Source: Halomonas chromatireducens
Lineage (GTDB): Bacteria; Pseudomonadota; Gammaproteobacteria; Pseudomonadales; Halomonadaceae
DNA length: 64,000 nt
Assembly (NCBI RefSeq): GCF_001545155.1
Contig: NZ_CP014226.1
Location: forward strand, 3,904,614-3,968,613
Direction: 5' to 3'
The notes under the pieces were generated by a model. The model saw nothing but the letters and a program-made list of their open reading frames with translations. It had not been told where the DNA came from and made no database searches. Position numbers and translations under genes: made by a program. Shown here in pieces: positions 1 to 9,686 of the stretch. Position 1 is the stretch's first letter; every line of letters starts with the position of its first letter.

Positions 1-448
1 CGGGTTCACAACGTACCAGGTCCTCATAGGCATGCCAGCTGGCGTGCCCCAGAACCGGCAGGATCAGGGCCAAGCCGATATAGAAGGTCAGCACCCCGAC
101 CAGCACGCAGCCGGTCAGTATCGCGGCCAGCAGCACCGACAGGGCGATACCGAACTCGACCCCGGGCAGCGCCAGCCCGCCCCAGGCCAGGCCGGCACCC
201 AGCAGCATGCCGCCGGCCGCAAGCAGGGGCGCCCCCAGGCGCAGCGGGCGGGACTGGCGAAGGCTCCAGAGGCCGATGGCCAGCATCGCCAGCAGGTGGT
301 CGAGCCCCAGCAGCGGGTGGGTCAAGCCGGCCGCAAAGCCGCCTTCGTGGTGATGACCGGGGTGGGCAACGGCCAGGCCGGCCACCAGCAACAGGGCCGG
401 CGCGGCGACCAAGGCCGCCCGGGTGGCGGGGGAAAGAGCTGACATCAT
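1..448 (-). CDS. HupE/UreJ-like membrane protein, partial and apparently chimeric
   Basis: The frame opens at 448 (a second ATG is at 445) and has no stop before the left edge, so the gene is partial. Residues 1-28 form a signal peptide. Then come HPGHHH and the HPLLGLDHLLAMLA stretch typical of HupE/UreJ, putative nickel or cobalt permeases that often end urease operons; it lies 60 bp after ureG. From about residue 110 the sequence stops matching what I know of HupE. It reads as GLALILPVLGHASWHAY, which resembles the C-terminus of DUF2189-type membrane proteins, so the gene may be a deletion fusion or an assembly join. The first half is assigned confidently; the second half is from family memory. 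Confidence 0.6.
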   Translation of the reverse strand, partial: MMSALSPATRAALVAAPALLLVAGLAVAHPGHHHEGGFAAGLTHPLLGLDHLLAMLAIGLWSLRQSRPLRLGAPLLAAGGMLLGAGLAWGGLALPGVEFGIALSVLLAAILTGCVLVGVLTFYIGLALILPVLGHASWHAYEDLVRCEP

Positions 449-508
449 GAGAGCGTTCTCCTGTGCAATGACTGGAACAATGGTGAGGCGATGATGGAAG
501 GTCGGTTG

Positions 509-1141
509 TCAGACGACCGCGGCCTGGGGCCGGCGCTCCGGGAGCATGCCGCGGTCGAGAATGAAGCGGATGATGCTCTCGAGGCCCACTCCGTCATAGA
601 GATTGGTGAAGACGAAGGGGCGCTCGCCACGCATCTTCTTCGAATCCCGCTCCATGACATCCAGCGAGGCATGCACCTGCTCGGCGATATCGATCTTGTT
701 GATGATCAGCAGATCCGACTTGGTGATGCCGGGCCCGCCCTTGCGCGGAATCTTGTCGCCGGCCGAGACGTCGATCACATAGAGGGTGAGATCGGAGAGC
801 TCGGGGCTGAAGGTGGCCGACAGGTTGTCACCGCCGGACTCCACCAGCACCAGCTCCAGGCCGGGGTGACGCGCCTGCAGGTCGTCGATGGCCGCCAGGT
901 TCATGGAGGCGTCCTCGCGGATGGCGGTATGCGGGCAGCCGCCGGTTTCCACCCCGAGAATGCGATCCGCTGGCAGCGCATCGTGCTTGAGCAGGAAGTC
1001 GGCATCTTCGCGGGTATAGATGTCGTTGGTGACCACGGCGATATCGTAGTGGTCACGCAGAGCAAGGCAGAGCTGCTTGAGCAGTGCCGTCTTGCCGGAA
1101 CCTACCGGGCCGCCGACGCCGATGCGTAAACAGTGTGTCAT
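509..1141 (-). CDS. ureG: Urease accessory GTPase UreG
   Basis: SIMIBI-class GTPase that delivers nickel to the urease active site with UreD, UreF and UreE in the cytoplasm. The 210 residues match the family length. The P-loop [11 protein letters not shown] is at residues 8-18, the metal-binding CPH motif is in [14 protein letters not shown] near residue 70, ESGGDN follows, and the G4 motif is NKID. It is the last accessory gene of ureD-A-B-C-E-F-G and lies 86 bp after ureF. Confidence 0.97.
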   Translation of the reverse strand: MTHCLRIGVGGPVGSGKTALLKQLCLALRDHYDIAVVTNDIYTREDADFLLKHDALPADRILGVETGGCPHTAIREDASMNLAAIDDLQARHPGLELVLVESGGDNLSATFSPELSDLTLYVIDVSAGDKIPRKGGPGITKSDLLIINKIDIAEQVHASLDVMERDSKKMRGERPFVFTNLYDGVGLESIIRFILDRGMLPERRPQAAVV

Positions 1142-1227
1142 GTCGATCTCTCCTTGGCCGCTTGGGCGGCTTTGTCAGGTTCATGGGATGCCGGGCCAAC
1201 TTCTGCCTGGTGACATCCGCTGTTCCA

Positions 1228-1962
1228 TCAACTGCGAAACAGCCGCGAATATTGGGTTTCGTGTAGTGCGCTGGCCAGCGCCAGGCCGGGCAGAACAGGC
1301 CCCAGCTCGTCTTCCTCCAGGGCCAGCGCCTCATCCACCGACGTCACGAGCGCCGGGCGCAGCCGCTCCACCAACCGCTGGGCCGAGGTATGGCCAAGCG
1401 GCAGCGCCTTGCAGGCCACCGCAAGCTGGTTCTCCAGCCAGGCCCAGGCGAAGCCGAGCAGCGCCTGGCGCGCCGGCACGCCACGGACATGGGCCGTCCA
1501 GGCGAAAGCCGTCACGTAGCCGGCCCCCGGCGGCAGCGCGGGCGACGCTCTCGAAGGACTTTTCTCAGGGCTATTCGGCAGCAGGCCGAGGCTGCCCAGC
1601 AGCCGGATCAGCGAAGCCCCCAGGCGCGAATCTTCCGCCGCCAGCTCGGCGGTTTCGCGGTTGGCCGCAAGCCACCGGTCCCACTCGGCCACCGCTTCCC
1701 CATCGCCTGCCGCCCAGGCCGCCTGAAGACGCGCCAGCACCGGCAGCTCGCATCGGGTCAGGCCGTCCTCCAGCACCCCTTCCAGCCACTCGCCGAGGCT
1801 CGCCTCATCGCTGACCCAGCCCAGCTCGAAGGCACTCTCCAGGCCCTGGGAGAAGGCGAAGGCGCCGATAGGCAGTGCCGGGCTGACCAGTTGCAGGAGC
1901 CCCAGCAGGGCCAGGTCATCACCACCTCCCTGCCCCGCCGCCGCTGACTGCTCAGTGCGCAT
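1228..1962 (-). CDS. ureF: Urease accessory protein UreF
   Basis: All-alpha accessory protein that binds UreD on apo-urease and gates UreG GTP hydrolysis during nickel insertion. At 244 residues, it carries the family hallmark LQLVSPALPIGAFAFSQGLE near residues 23-42. The ATG at 1962 is chosen because it overlaps the ureE stop by 11 bp, as expected for coupled translation. The open frame extends further upstream, but that extension lies inside ureE in another frame and has no family similarity. Confidence 0.95.
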   Translation of the reverse strand: MRTEQSAAAGQGGGDDLALLGLLQLVSPALPIGAFAFSQGLESAFELGWVSDEASLGEWLEGVLEDGLTRCELPVLARLQAAWAAGDGEAVAEWDRWLAANRETAELAAEDSRLGASLIRLLGSLGLLPNSPEKSPSRASPALPPGAGYVTAFAWTAHVRGVPARQALLGFAWAWLENQLAVACKALPLGHTSAQRLVERLRPALVTSVDEALALEEDELGPVLPGLALASALHETQYSRLFRS

Positions 1963-2476
1963 GACTGTGGCCATGATCGTGGGAGTGACTGTGCCGATGG
2001 TCATGCCCGGAGTGGTGGGCATGCCCGGCCTGGGCGTAGGCACCGGGCTCGGGGTCGAACGGTGCCTCATGCCGCTCAAGGGTCGCCCCCAGCAGCTCGG
2101 CCAGCTCTTCCAGCACATGGTCCGGCGGGAAGCGCACCCAGCCCTGGTCGGGCCTGGCATCGTCGCTGCCCAGAGCCAGCTGCACATGGCGATTGCCCAG
2201 GTGGTAGGCCAGCCGCGCCAGCAGCAGGCCGGCGGTTACACGTGCCGTGACTACCGGTTCGATGGCCGCCCTGATGCGCACGATCTCGCCGCTCTCCGCA
2301 CGCAGCCCCTCGCCGTCGCGCAGCACCGGGCCCCGGTCGAGGAACAGGCCGAGCTCGCGGCCGGCATCGCTTTTCGCCTTGAGCCGGCCGCGAATGCGCA
2401 GCTCGAAGGGCAGCGTCAGGGTGTCGCTGGCCTGGTCGGCCACGACGGGCCCCAGGCGTTCGGTCAGTTTCAGCAT
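1952..2476 (-). CDS. ureE: Urease nickel metallochaperone UreE
   Basis: Nickel-binding chaperone that hands nickel to UreG. The 174-residue protein has the UreE N-terminal peptide-binding domain, the central metal-binding domain with the GNRHVQLAL core, and a His-rich tail (HAHHSGHDHRHSHSHDHGHSHAH at the end, about 12 His). The tail suggests nickel storage as well as transfer. Its stop overlaps the ureF start. It is separated from ureC by about 190 bp holding a palindromic element, so the accessory half may be expressed at a different level from the structural half. Confidence 0.96.
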   Translation of the reverse strand: MLKLTERLGPVVADQASDTLTLPFELRIRGRLKAKSDAGRELGLFLDRGPVLRDGEGLRAESGEIVRIRAAIEPVVTARVTAGLLLARLAYHLGNRHVQLALGSDDARPDQGWVRFPPDHVLEELAELLGATLERHEAPFDPEPGAYAQAGHAHHSGHDHRHSHSHDHGHSHAH

Positions 2477-2534
2477 CGTTCATTTCCTTTTTTGAGCCTC
2501 GGACCCGTAGCCTATTTACCGCGGCTAACCCGGC

Positions 2535-2640
2535 GACAGGTCTAGGCGGGGGCGCTGTGAATACGTCCCTGTACGCTACCGATTCCTTCCCTGGAATCGG
2601 ACCCCCGCTACGACCTGCCCCCAGCGCCGCTCACTTTGGC
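2535..2640. repeat. Palindromic intergenic element between ureC and ureE
   Basis: The non-coding gap 2477-2670 contains nested inverted repeats. The inner stem is CCGATTCC (2579-2586) with GGAATCGG (2593-2600). Outer arms around AGGTC and GGCGGGGGCGCTG (about 2538-2557) face CAGCGCC and GACCT segments (about 2611-2628). The structure would form in the ure mRNA between the structural and accessory genes, where it could stabilise or attenuate transcript. It has the look of a dispersed intergenic palindrome; no second copy occurs in this window. Confidence 0.5.
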
Positions 2641-2670
2641 GGTCGCAGCCCGTAGTGCGGCGCTCGGCAC

Positions 2671-4382
<1,712 letters not shown>

Positions 4383-4386
<4 letters not shown>

Positions 4387-4730
4387 GGCTTGCCTCCCTT
4401 GTCCGCCGTGTCGAGCGCGCCCATCACCTCGCCGCGGAAGCCATACACATGACGACGGCCGACGAAGGGAATCAAGGTCACCTTGCGGGACTGGCCGGGC
4501 TCAAAGCGGATGGCCGTGCCCGCCGCCACGTCGAGGCGATGTCCACGCGCGCGGTCGCGATCGAAGGTCAGCGCCGGATTGGCCTCGGCAAAGTGATAGT
4601 GGGAGCCGATCTGGATCGGCCGGTCGCCGGTATTGGCCACTTCGACGGTGATGCGATCGCGCCCTTCGCAGAGCGCAATCTCGCCGTCCTTCAATTGGTA
4701 CTGTCCTGGGATCATGGGGCCGGGAATCAT
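4383..4730 (-). CDS. ureB: Urease subunit beta
   Basis: Small structural urease subunit of 115 residues starting [11 protein letters not shown]. It carries the family stretch [15 protein letters not shown] and ends with the [10 protein letters not shown] segment. It forms the (alpha-beta-gamma)3 trimer with UreA and UreC. It sits 9 bp after ureA and overlaps ureC by 4 bp, indicating one tightly coupled transcript. Confidence 0.97.
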
Positions 4731-4739
4731 GGAGTCTCC

Positions 4740-5042
4740 TTACACAATCGGCGTGTGGACTGTGACCAGCTTGGTACCGTCGGGGAAAGTCGCCTCCACC
4801 TGCACCTCGTCGACCATCTCGGCCACGCCCTCCATGACGTCATCACGGCTCAGGATCTCGCGCCCGTAGCTCATCATTTCGGCGACGGTGCGGCCGTCAC
4901 GGGCGCCCTCCATGATCTCGGCACTGATCAGGGCCACCGCCTCGGGGTAGTTGAGCTTGAGCCCGCGCGCTCGGCGACGTTCGGCAAGCAGGGCGGCGGT
5001 AAACAGCAGCAGCTTGTCCTTGTCTCTGGGGGTCAGTTCCAT
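4740..5042 (-). CDS. ureA: Urease subunit gamma
   Basis: Gamma subunit, 100 residues, beginning [21 protein letters not shown] and ending VTVHTPI. The ATG at 5042 is preceded by AGGAG seven bases upstream; the longer open frame (to 5147) lies over the end of ureD and has no family similarity. It follows ureD by 17 bp in the operon. Confidence 0.97.
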   Translation of the reverse strand: MELTPRDKDKLLLFTAALLAERRRARGLKLNYPEAVALISAEIMEGARDGRTVAEMMSYGREILSRDDVMEGVAEMVDEVQVEATFPDGTKLVTVHTPIV

Positions 5043-5059
5043 GCGATTCTCCTGGAGAG

Positions 5060-5953
5060 TCAGGTAAACCAGATACGGGGGGGATGGGCACATGTACTGC
5101 TCAGCAACGGCCTGAGACACGCCCAGGCCTGCTGGCAGATTTCCCATGCCTCATTGCGTTCGTTGCCCAGATAGCGCAGCAGCAGGACGCCATGGCGTAC
5201 CGTCACCGCCCAGCGTGGGCTGGTGGATATGGCATCACGCAACGCTTCGATGGCCTCGCCCTCGTCGCCCAGCCCCACCGCCCATAACGTGGCCTGCACC
5301 GTGGCACCACCCTGCCCCCAGCGCCCGGCGAAACGCGGGTGCAGCGGGTCCAACGGCTGACGCTCCAGCCACAGCGGCTTGCCGTCTAGTATCAGTCGAA
5401 AGCGCTGGTCGATGCGGCCGGAGACATAGGGCAGGTCGCTCGCCGGACGCCCCAGTGCCAGCACCTCCCAGCCCAGGCAGCGCGCCGAGCCGGCCAGGTC
5501 GATATGCGTCGACTGCTCTCCCATCGAGCCGTCGAAGGCGATGGTCTCCTGAGGCAGCCATTCGAGAAAGGCGCCGTCGGCCACTTCAAGGTGGGTATGC
5601 TGGCCCCAGGCCACGCCATGGCTGTCGGCCTTGTAGAGCTTGTTGGCAGCCGGCGTGGTCAGCAGCGCACGGGTATCCGCGCCCACCCGGGCCGAGATCG
5701 CCAGCCTGTCGCCACTGACCAGCCCCCCCGGCGGATGCAACAGGTAGACGTGACAGGGGCCCGTCCGACCTTCGGGATAGAACGGCCGCTGTACCCGTAG
5801 CGGCCCCTGGTGGCGCGCTTGCACCATTCTCGTAACCCCGCCACGCGCCTCGAAGGCCAGCGCCAGCGAGGCCGCCCAGTGGCGCCCCGCATCGAAGCGG
5901 TGGCCGGAGTTCGTCGGTGGTTCGGTGGAAACGGCAGTCTCGAAAGCGCTCAT
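5060..5953 (-). CDS. ureD: Urease accessory protein UreD
   Basis: Scaffold accessory protein (UreD/UreH) that recruits UreF and UreG to apo-urease. It has 297 residues with family signatures [20 protein letters not shown] and the QETIAFDG motif. As the first gene of the urease operon it defines the regulatory region: a sigma-54-type element lies about 200 bp upstream (6157-6172). Confidence 0.95.
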   Translation of the reverse strand: MSAFETAVSTEPPTNSGHRFDAGRHWAASLALAFEARGGVTRMVQARHQGPLRVQRPFYPEGRTGPCHVYLLHPPGGLVSGDRLAISARVGADTRALLTTPAANKLYKADSHGVAWGQHTHLEVADGAFLEWLPQETIAFDGSMGEQSTHIDLAGSARCLGWEVLALGRPASDLPYVSGRIDQRFRLILDGKPLWLERQPLDPLHPRFAGRWGQGGATVQATLWAVGLGDEGEAIEALRDAISTSPRWAVTVRHGVLLLRYLGNERNEAWEICQQAWACLRPLLSSTCAHPPRIWFT

Positions 5954-6386
5954 GGGCGGCCTTAAGCAGCATGGTCATGAACACATTAAGCAAAGGACGT
6001 ACCATGGTGGTGAAAACAAAGATTACATATTTACATCCAACTACTTGGATCTTGAAAGATGCCACTATCGAGATCTGTATGCCTTATCGCGGAGCGTCCG
6101 ACTACGCCCTGTCGCTTCATAAAGGTGCGGACCACTCTCAAGGTGAGCCAATTAGGTGCAATTAGTCTGCCGGCAGGACGAAATACGAATATCGGGCCAA
6201 CAGCCGGGCCGGCGATTGACCCTGACATTACCGCCTAGCGCAGAACAGGCGACCGAAGTGCCTGACCCGATGGGCTCACCGTGACGAAGAGAGACATACG
6301 GGGAGTGGCATCACAGGCACTATGAGCTAGAGTGATAGCGCACCTTAGACTGCAGTGCGTTTCTCCAATGGGAAGGAAGATATTTC
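5954..6386. other. Divergent regulatory region, ureD / exported SnoaL-like gene
   Basis: No convincing gene lies in this 433-bp stretch; short open frames are AT-biased or lack ribosome sites. It is visibly more AT-rich near 5985-6070 than its surroundings. It holds a GG-N10-GC element facing ureD (6157-6172). A GGAAGGAAG ribosome site lies just before the ATG at 6387. I searched by eye for GCAC-N7-GTGC NtrC boxes and found only a non-canonical GCAC-N11-GTGC pair near 6340-6358. Confidence 0.5.
6157..6172 (-). promoter_or_regulatory. Putative sigma-54 promoter of the urease operon
   Basis: On the minus strand this reads CGGCAGACTAATTGCA. It has the -24 GG and -12 GC exactly ten bases apart and a perfect TTGCA -12 box. 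Transcription would start near 6146, giving a leader of roughly 190 nt before ureD. The -24 box departs from TGGCAC at two positions, and no canonical NtrC enhancer is visible upstream, so it is weaker than the urtA promoter. Confidence 0.55.
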
Positions 6387-6953
6387 ATGATGTTCAAGAC
6401 ACTATTCGCCGGAACCGCCCTGAGCCTCAGCCTTGGCGTCACCGCTCTGGCAAACGCTGCTCCGGTCACCCATATGGGAGGGGACATCACAGAAGAACAG
6501 GTACTCGCCACTCAGCGGGCATGGGGAGAGGCCCTGGTCGACATTTCTGATACGTACAAAGCAGAAGGCATCGACGCCGCCACCGAGCTCGCCCGCAACG
6601 TCATCGACAGCGCCTACGGCCATGCGATGGGTCCGATACTGTTCAAGCCCACGCTTACCAAGGCTCCCCAGACGTTCCGCACCACTCCGGAAGGCGCACT
6701 CGCCTACTTTGTGGGTCATGATGACGCCTATCCTGATGACAGTGGCTTCGCCTTGAAAGGCTGGCAGGAAGTCAGCATCGACAATTCCGCTATCTTCATC
6801 AGCGGCGACGTCGCCATGACCATTGGCACCGTGTCCATTCTCGATGCCGATGGACATACCACCACTGTGGACAAGACCTGGGGCTACCATCTGGACGACG
6901 AGGGTGAGCTCCGTATCGTTCTGCATCACTCCTCACTGCCATACACCGAATAG
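6387..6953 (+). CDS. Exported SnoaL/NTF2-like protein of unknown function
   Basis: 188 residues with a Sec signal peptide (cleavage after ALANA, about residue 24). The mature part begins with ITEEQVLATQRAWGEAL and contains FKPTLT, GALAYFVG and VDKTWGYH segments typical of a small SnoaL-like family seen in proteobacteria, often mis-named phosphoribosyl-AMP cyclohydrolase. It lies between the urtABCDE and ureDABCEFG operons but on the opposite strand, so a role in urea metabolism is not implied. A strong GGAAGGAAG site supports the first ATG. No reaction is assigned. Confidence 0.75.
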   Translation: MMFKTLFAGTALSLSLGVTALANAAPVTHMGGDITEEQVLATQRAWGEALVDISDTYKAEGIDAATELARNVIDSAYGHAMGPILFKPTLTKAPQTFRTTPEGALAYFVGHDDAYPDDSGFALKGWQEVSIDNSAIFISGDVAMTIGTVSILDADGHTTTVDKTWGYHLDDEGELRIVLHHSSLPYTE

Positions 6954-7003
6954 TCCCACACGGAATATGCCGGATGCACTGTATGAGTATCCAATCTGCG
7001 GCC

Positions 7004-7702
7004 CTATACCGTCAGGTGCTCCTTGATCAGTGCATCCGATAGCTCCCCGATCCCCCCCTTGGCCACCGGTCGACCACGGTTCATGATCACGAAGCGATCC
7101 GCGTACTTGCGGGCGAAGGGCAGCTTCTGCTCCACCAGCAGCACCGTGAGCCCATCCTCGTCGATCAGCTTGCGGATCACCTCGCCAATCTGGGCGACGA
7201 TATTGGGCTGGATCCCCTCCCCCGGCTCATCGAGGATCAACAGGCGGGGCTCGATTACCAGCGCCCGGCCGATGGCCAGCTGCTGCTGCTGCCCCCCGGA
7301 GAGATCACCGCCACGGCGGTGTTTCATCTCGGCGAGCACCGGGAACAGCTCGAATACCCGTTCCGGGATGCTGCGCTTGCCATCGCGGCGTGCCGCCAGT
7401 CCGGTACGCAGGTTCTCCTCCACCGTCATCAGCGGAAATATCTGGCGTCCTTGGGGCACATAGCCAATGCCCAGGCGCGAGCGCTCCTCAACCCGTTTCC
7501 TGGTCAGCTCAACGTCATCCGCGTAGCGGATGCTGCCGCTGGAGATGGCCACCTCACCCATGATCGCCTTCAGCAGCGTGGTCTTGCCGACGCCGTTGCG
7601 ACCCATCACGCAGGTACACTGGCCGGCAGGCACGTCCAGATCGAGGTCCCACAGGGTATGGCTCTCGCCGTAGTACTGGTTGAGCTTGTCGACGGTCAGC
7701 AT
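7004..7702 (-). CDS. urtE: Urea ABC transporter ATPase UrtE
   Basis: Second ATPase of the UrtABCDE high-affinity urea importer (HAAT/LivF type), 232 residues. Walker A is GRNGVGKTT, the signature is LSGGQQQQLAIGRAL, Walker B is LLILDEP, followed by GEGIQPNIV. It starts one base inside the urtD stop (TGATG). Annotation as UrtE rather than LivF rests on operon order and the urease genes next door. Confidence 0.93.
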   Translation of the reverse strand: MLTVDKLNQYYGESHTLWDLDLDVPAGQCTCVMGRNGVGKTTLLKAIMGEVAISSGSIRYADDVELTRKRVEERSRLGIGYVPQGRQIFPLMTVEENLRTGLAARRDGKRSIPERVFELFPVLAEMKHRRGGDLSGGQQQQLAIGRALVIEPRLLILDEPGEGIQPNIVAQIGEVIRKLIDEDGLTVLLVEQKLPFARKYADRFVIMNRGRPVAKGGIGELSDALIKEHLTV

Positions 7703-8541
7703 CAGGCCACCTCCTCTTCGGCGTCGGCCCCCAGGTAGACCTCGACCACTTTCGGGTCGTTGGACACCTGGTCCATGCTGCCCTCGGCCAGCACGCTACC
7801 CTGGTGGAGCACCGTCACCTTACGTGCGATGGAGCGCACGAAGCCCATGTCGTGCTCCACGACGACCACCGACTGCTTGCCGGCAAGGCCGGTGAGCAGC
7901 TCGGCGGTGCGCTCCATCTCCTGCTCGGTCATGCCGGCCACCGGCTCGTCGACGAGCAGCAGACGCGGCCGCTGCATCAGCAGCATGCCGATCTCCAGCC
8001 ACTGCTTCTGGCCGTGGGAGAGGATGCCCGCCGGACGTAGGCGAAGCTCGGCAAGGCCGATGGTTTCCAGCACCTCCTCGATGCGCTCGCGAATGGACGG
8101 CGTCATTCTGGCCGTGAGGGTCGGCAGGATGCGCTTGTCCGCCGCCATGGCCAGCTCCAGGTTCTCGAACACCGTCAATGCCTCGAACACGGTGGGCTTC
8201 TGGAACTTGCGGCCGATGCCGAGGCTGGCGATCTCCGGCTCGTTCATGGTCAGGAGATCATGGCGGCTGCCGAACCACACCTTGCCGGCATCGGGGCGGG
8301 TCTTGCCGGTGATGATGTCCATCATGGTGGTTTTGCCGGCCCCGTTGGGCCCGATGATGCAGCGCAGCTCGCCGTCGTCGATGGTCAGGTTCAGGTCGTT
8401 GATCGCCTTGAATCCATCGAAGCTGACCGTGACGTCCTCGAGGTAAAGGATGGGCCCATGGCGCACATCCACCGGCGATGCCGCCGGCACCAGGAAGTCG
8501 AACACACGATCCCGGTCGGCCAGTGATCTGAGAAAGCTCAT
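7702..8541 (-). CDS. urtD: Urea ABC transporter ATPase UrtD
   Basis: LivG-type ATPase of 279 residues. Walker A is GPNGAGKTT near residue 60, then SHGQKQWLEIGM, Walker B LLLVDEP and VAGMTEQE, a UrtD-like signature. The ATG at 8541 (MSFLRSL) overlaps the urtC stop by 4 bp. The open frame continues upstream only through urtC in another frame, so the longer version is not real. Confidence 0.92.
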   Translation of the reverse strand: MSFLRSLADRDRVFDFLVPAASPVDVRHGPILYLEDVTVSFDGFKAINDLNLTIDDGELRCIIGPNGAGKTTMMDIITGKTRPDAGKVWFGSRHDLLTMNEPEIASLGIGRKFQKPTVFEALTVFENLELAMAADKRILPTLTARMTPSIRERIEEVLETIGLAELRLRPAGILSHGQKQWLEIGMLLMQRPRLLLVDEPVAGMTEQEMERTAELLTGLAGKQSVVVVEHDMGFVRSIARKVTVLHQGSVLAEGSMDQVSNDPKVVEVYLGADAEEEVA

Positions 8542-9683
8542 GCCGCTACCTCCTTGCCGCGTGGAGTGGGCGATTCGTCGTCCTTGCCACGGTGTTTCCG
8601 GCGCCGGACGCGATAGGCCAGCAGTCCAGCCACCCCCTTGGGCAGAAATACCGTCACCAGCACGAACATCGCGCCCAGGGCGAACAGCCAGGCATCCGGC
8701 ATCACCCCAGTGAAGACCGTCTTGGCGTAGTTGACCAGGATGGCGCCGATCACCGCGCCGTAGAGCGTCGCGCGGCCGCCCAGCGCCACCCAGAGCACGA
8801 TCTCGATGGAGAATACCGGCGAGAATTCGCTGGGATTGATGATGCCCACCTGGGGTACGTAGAGCGCCCCAGCCAGGCCGGCCAGCATCGCCGAAACCAC
8901 GAAGACGAAGAGCTGGAAGCGCTCGACCCGATAGCCGATGAAGCGCGTTCGCGCCTCCGCATCGCGGGTCGCCACGCAGACCCGGCCCAGCTTGCTGCCG
9001 ACGATGGCACGGCACAGGACGTAGCCCACGGCCAGGGCCACCCCGGTGGCGATGAACAGGCCCAGCCGGGTGGCATCGCTTCTCAGGTTGTAACCGAGGA
9101 TGTCGCGGAAGTCGGTCAGGCCGTTGTTGCCGCCGAAGCCCATCTCGTTGCGGAAAAACGCCAACATCAGGGCGAAGGTCAACGCCTGGGTGATGATCGA
9201 CAGATAGACCCCCGTCACCCGCGAGCGGAATGCCAGGAAGCCGAACACCAGGGCCAGCAGGCCAGGTGCCAGCAGCACCATGGCGAAGGCGAACCAGGCC
9301 ATGTCGAAGCCAGTCCAGTACCAGGGCAGGCTGTCCCAGTTGAGGAACACCATGAAGTCCGGCAGTTCGGGATGACCGTAGACACCGCGGTCACCAATCT
9401 GGCGCATCAGGTACATGCCCATGGCATAGCCGCCCAGGGCGAAGAAGGCGCCGTGCCCCAGGCTCAGAATGCCCAGATAGCCCCACACCAGGTCCACCGC
9501 GACGGCGAGCAGCGCATAGCTCAGGTACTTGCCGAACAGGTTGACGGTATAGGCGTTGACGTAGAGCGGATGCCCCTGGGGTACGGCCACATGAAGGATC
9601 GTCACCAGGACCAGCGCGGCGAGCAGCACGCCGAGGAACAGCTGGGTCGATCGCTCGGTAAAGGGTCTTCCTAGCCAATGCAT
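8538..9683 (-). CDS. urtC: Urea ABC transporter permease UrtC
   Basis: LivM-type inner-membrane permease, 381 residues, with about ten hydrophobic segments. Characteristic segments are GYLGILSLGHGAFFALGGY and NNGLTDF. The Arg/Lys/Glu-rich cytoplasmic tail (RVRRRKHRGKDDE) ends the protein. Its start is 3 bp after the urtB stop and its stop overlaps urtD. Confidence 0.93.
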   Translation of the reverse strand: MHWLGRPFTERSTQLFLGVLLAALVLVTILHVAVPQGHPLYVNAYTVNLFGKYLSYALLAVAVDLVWGYLGILSLGHGAFFALGGYAMGMYLMRQIGDRGVYGHPELPDFMVFLNWDSLPWYWTGFDMAWFAFAMVLLAPGLLALVFGFLAFRSRVTGVYLSIITQALTFALMLAFFRNEMGFGGNNGLTDFRDILGYNLRSDATRLGLFIATGVALAVGYVLCRAIVGSKLGRVCVATRDAEARTRFIGYRVERFQLFVFVVSAMLAGLAGALYVPQVGIINPSEFSPVFSIEIVLWVALGGRATLYGAVIGAILVNYAKTVFTGVMPDAWLFALGAMFVLVTVFLPKGVAGLLAYRVRRRKHRGKDDESPTPRGKEVAA

Positions 9684-9686
9684 GCG

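Noticed and set aside
6340..6360. Possible NtrC box GCAC-N11-GTGC upstream of ureD
   Set aside because: Spacer is 11 instead of 7 bases, so it does not match the NtrC dyad found before urtA.
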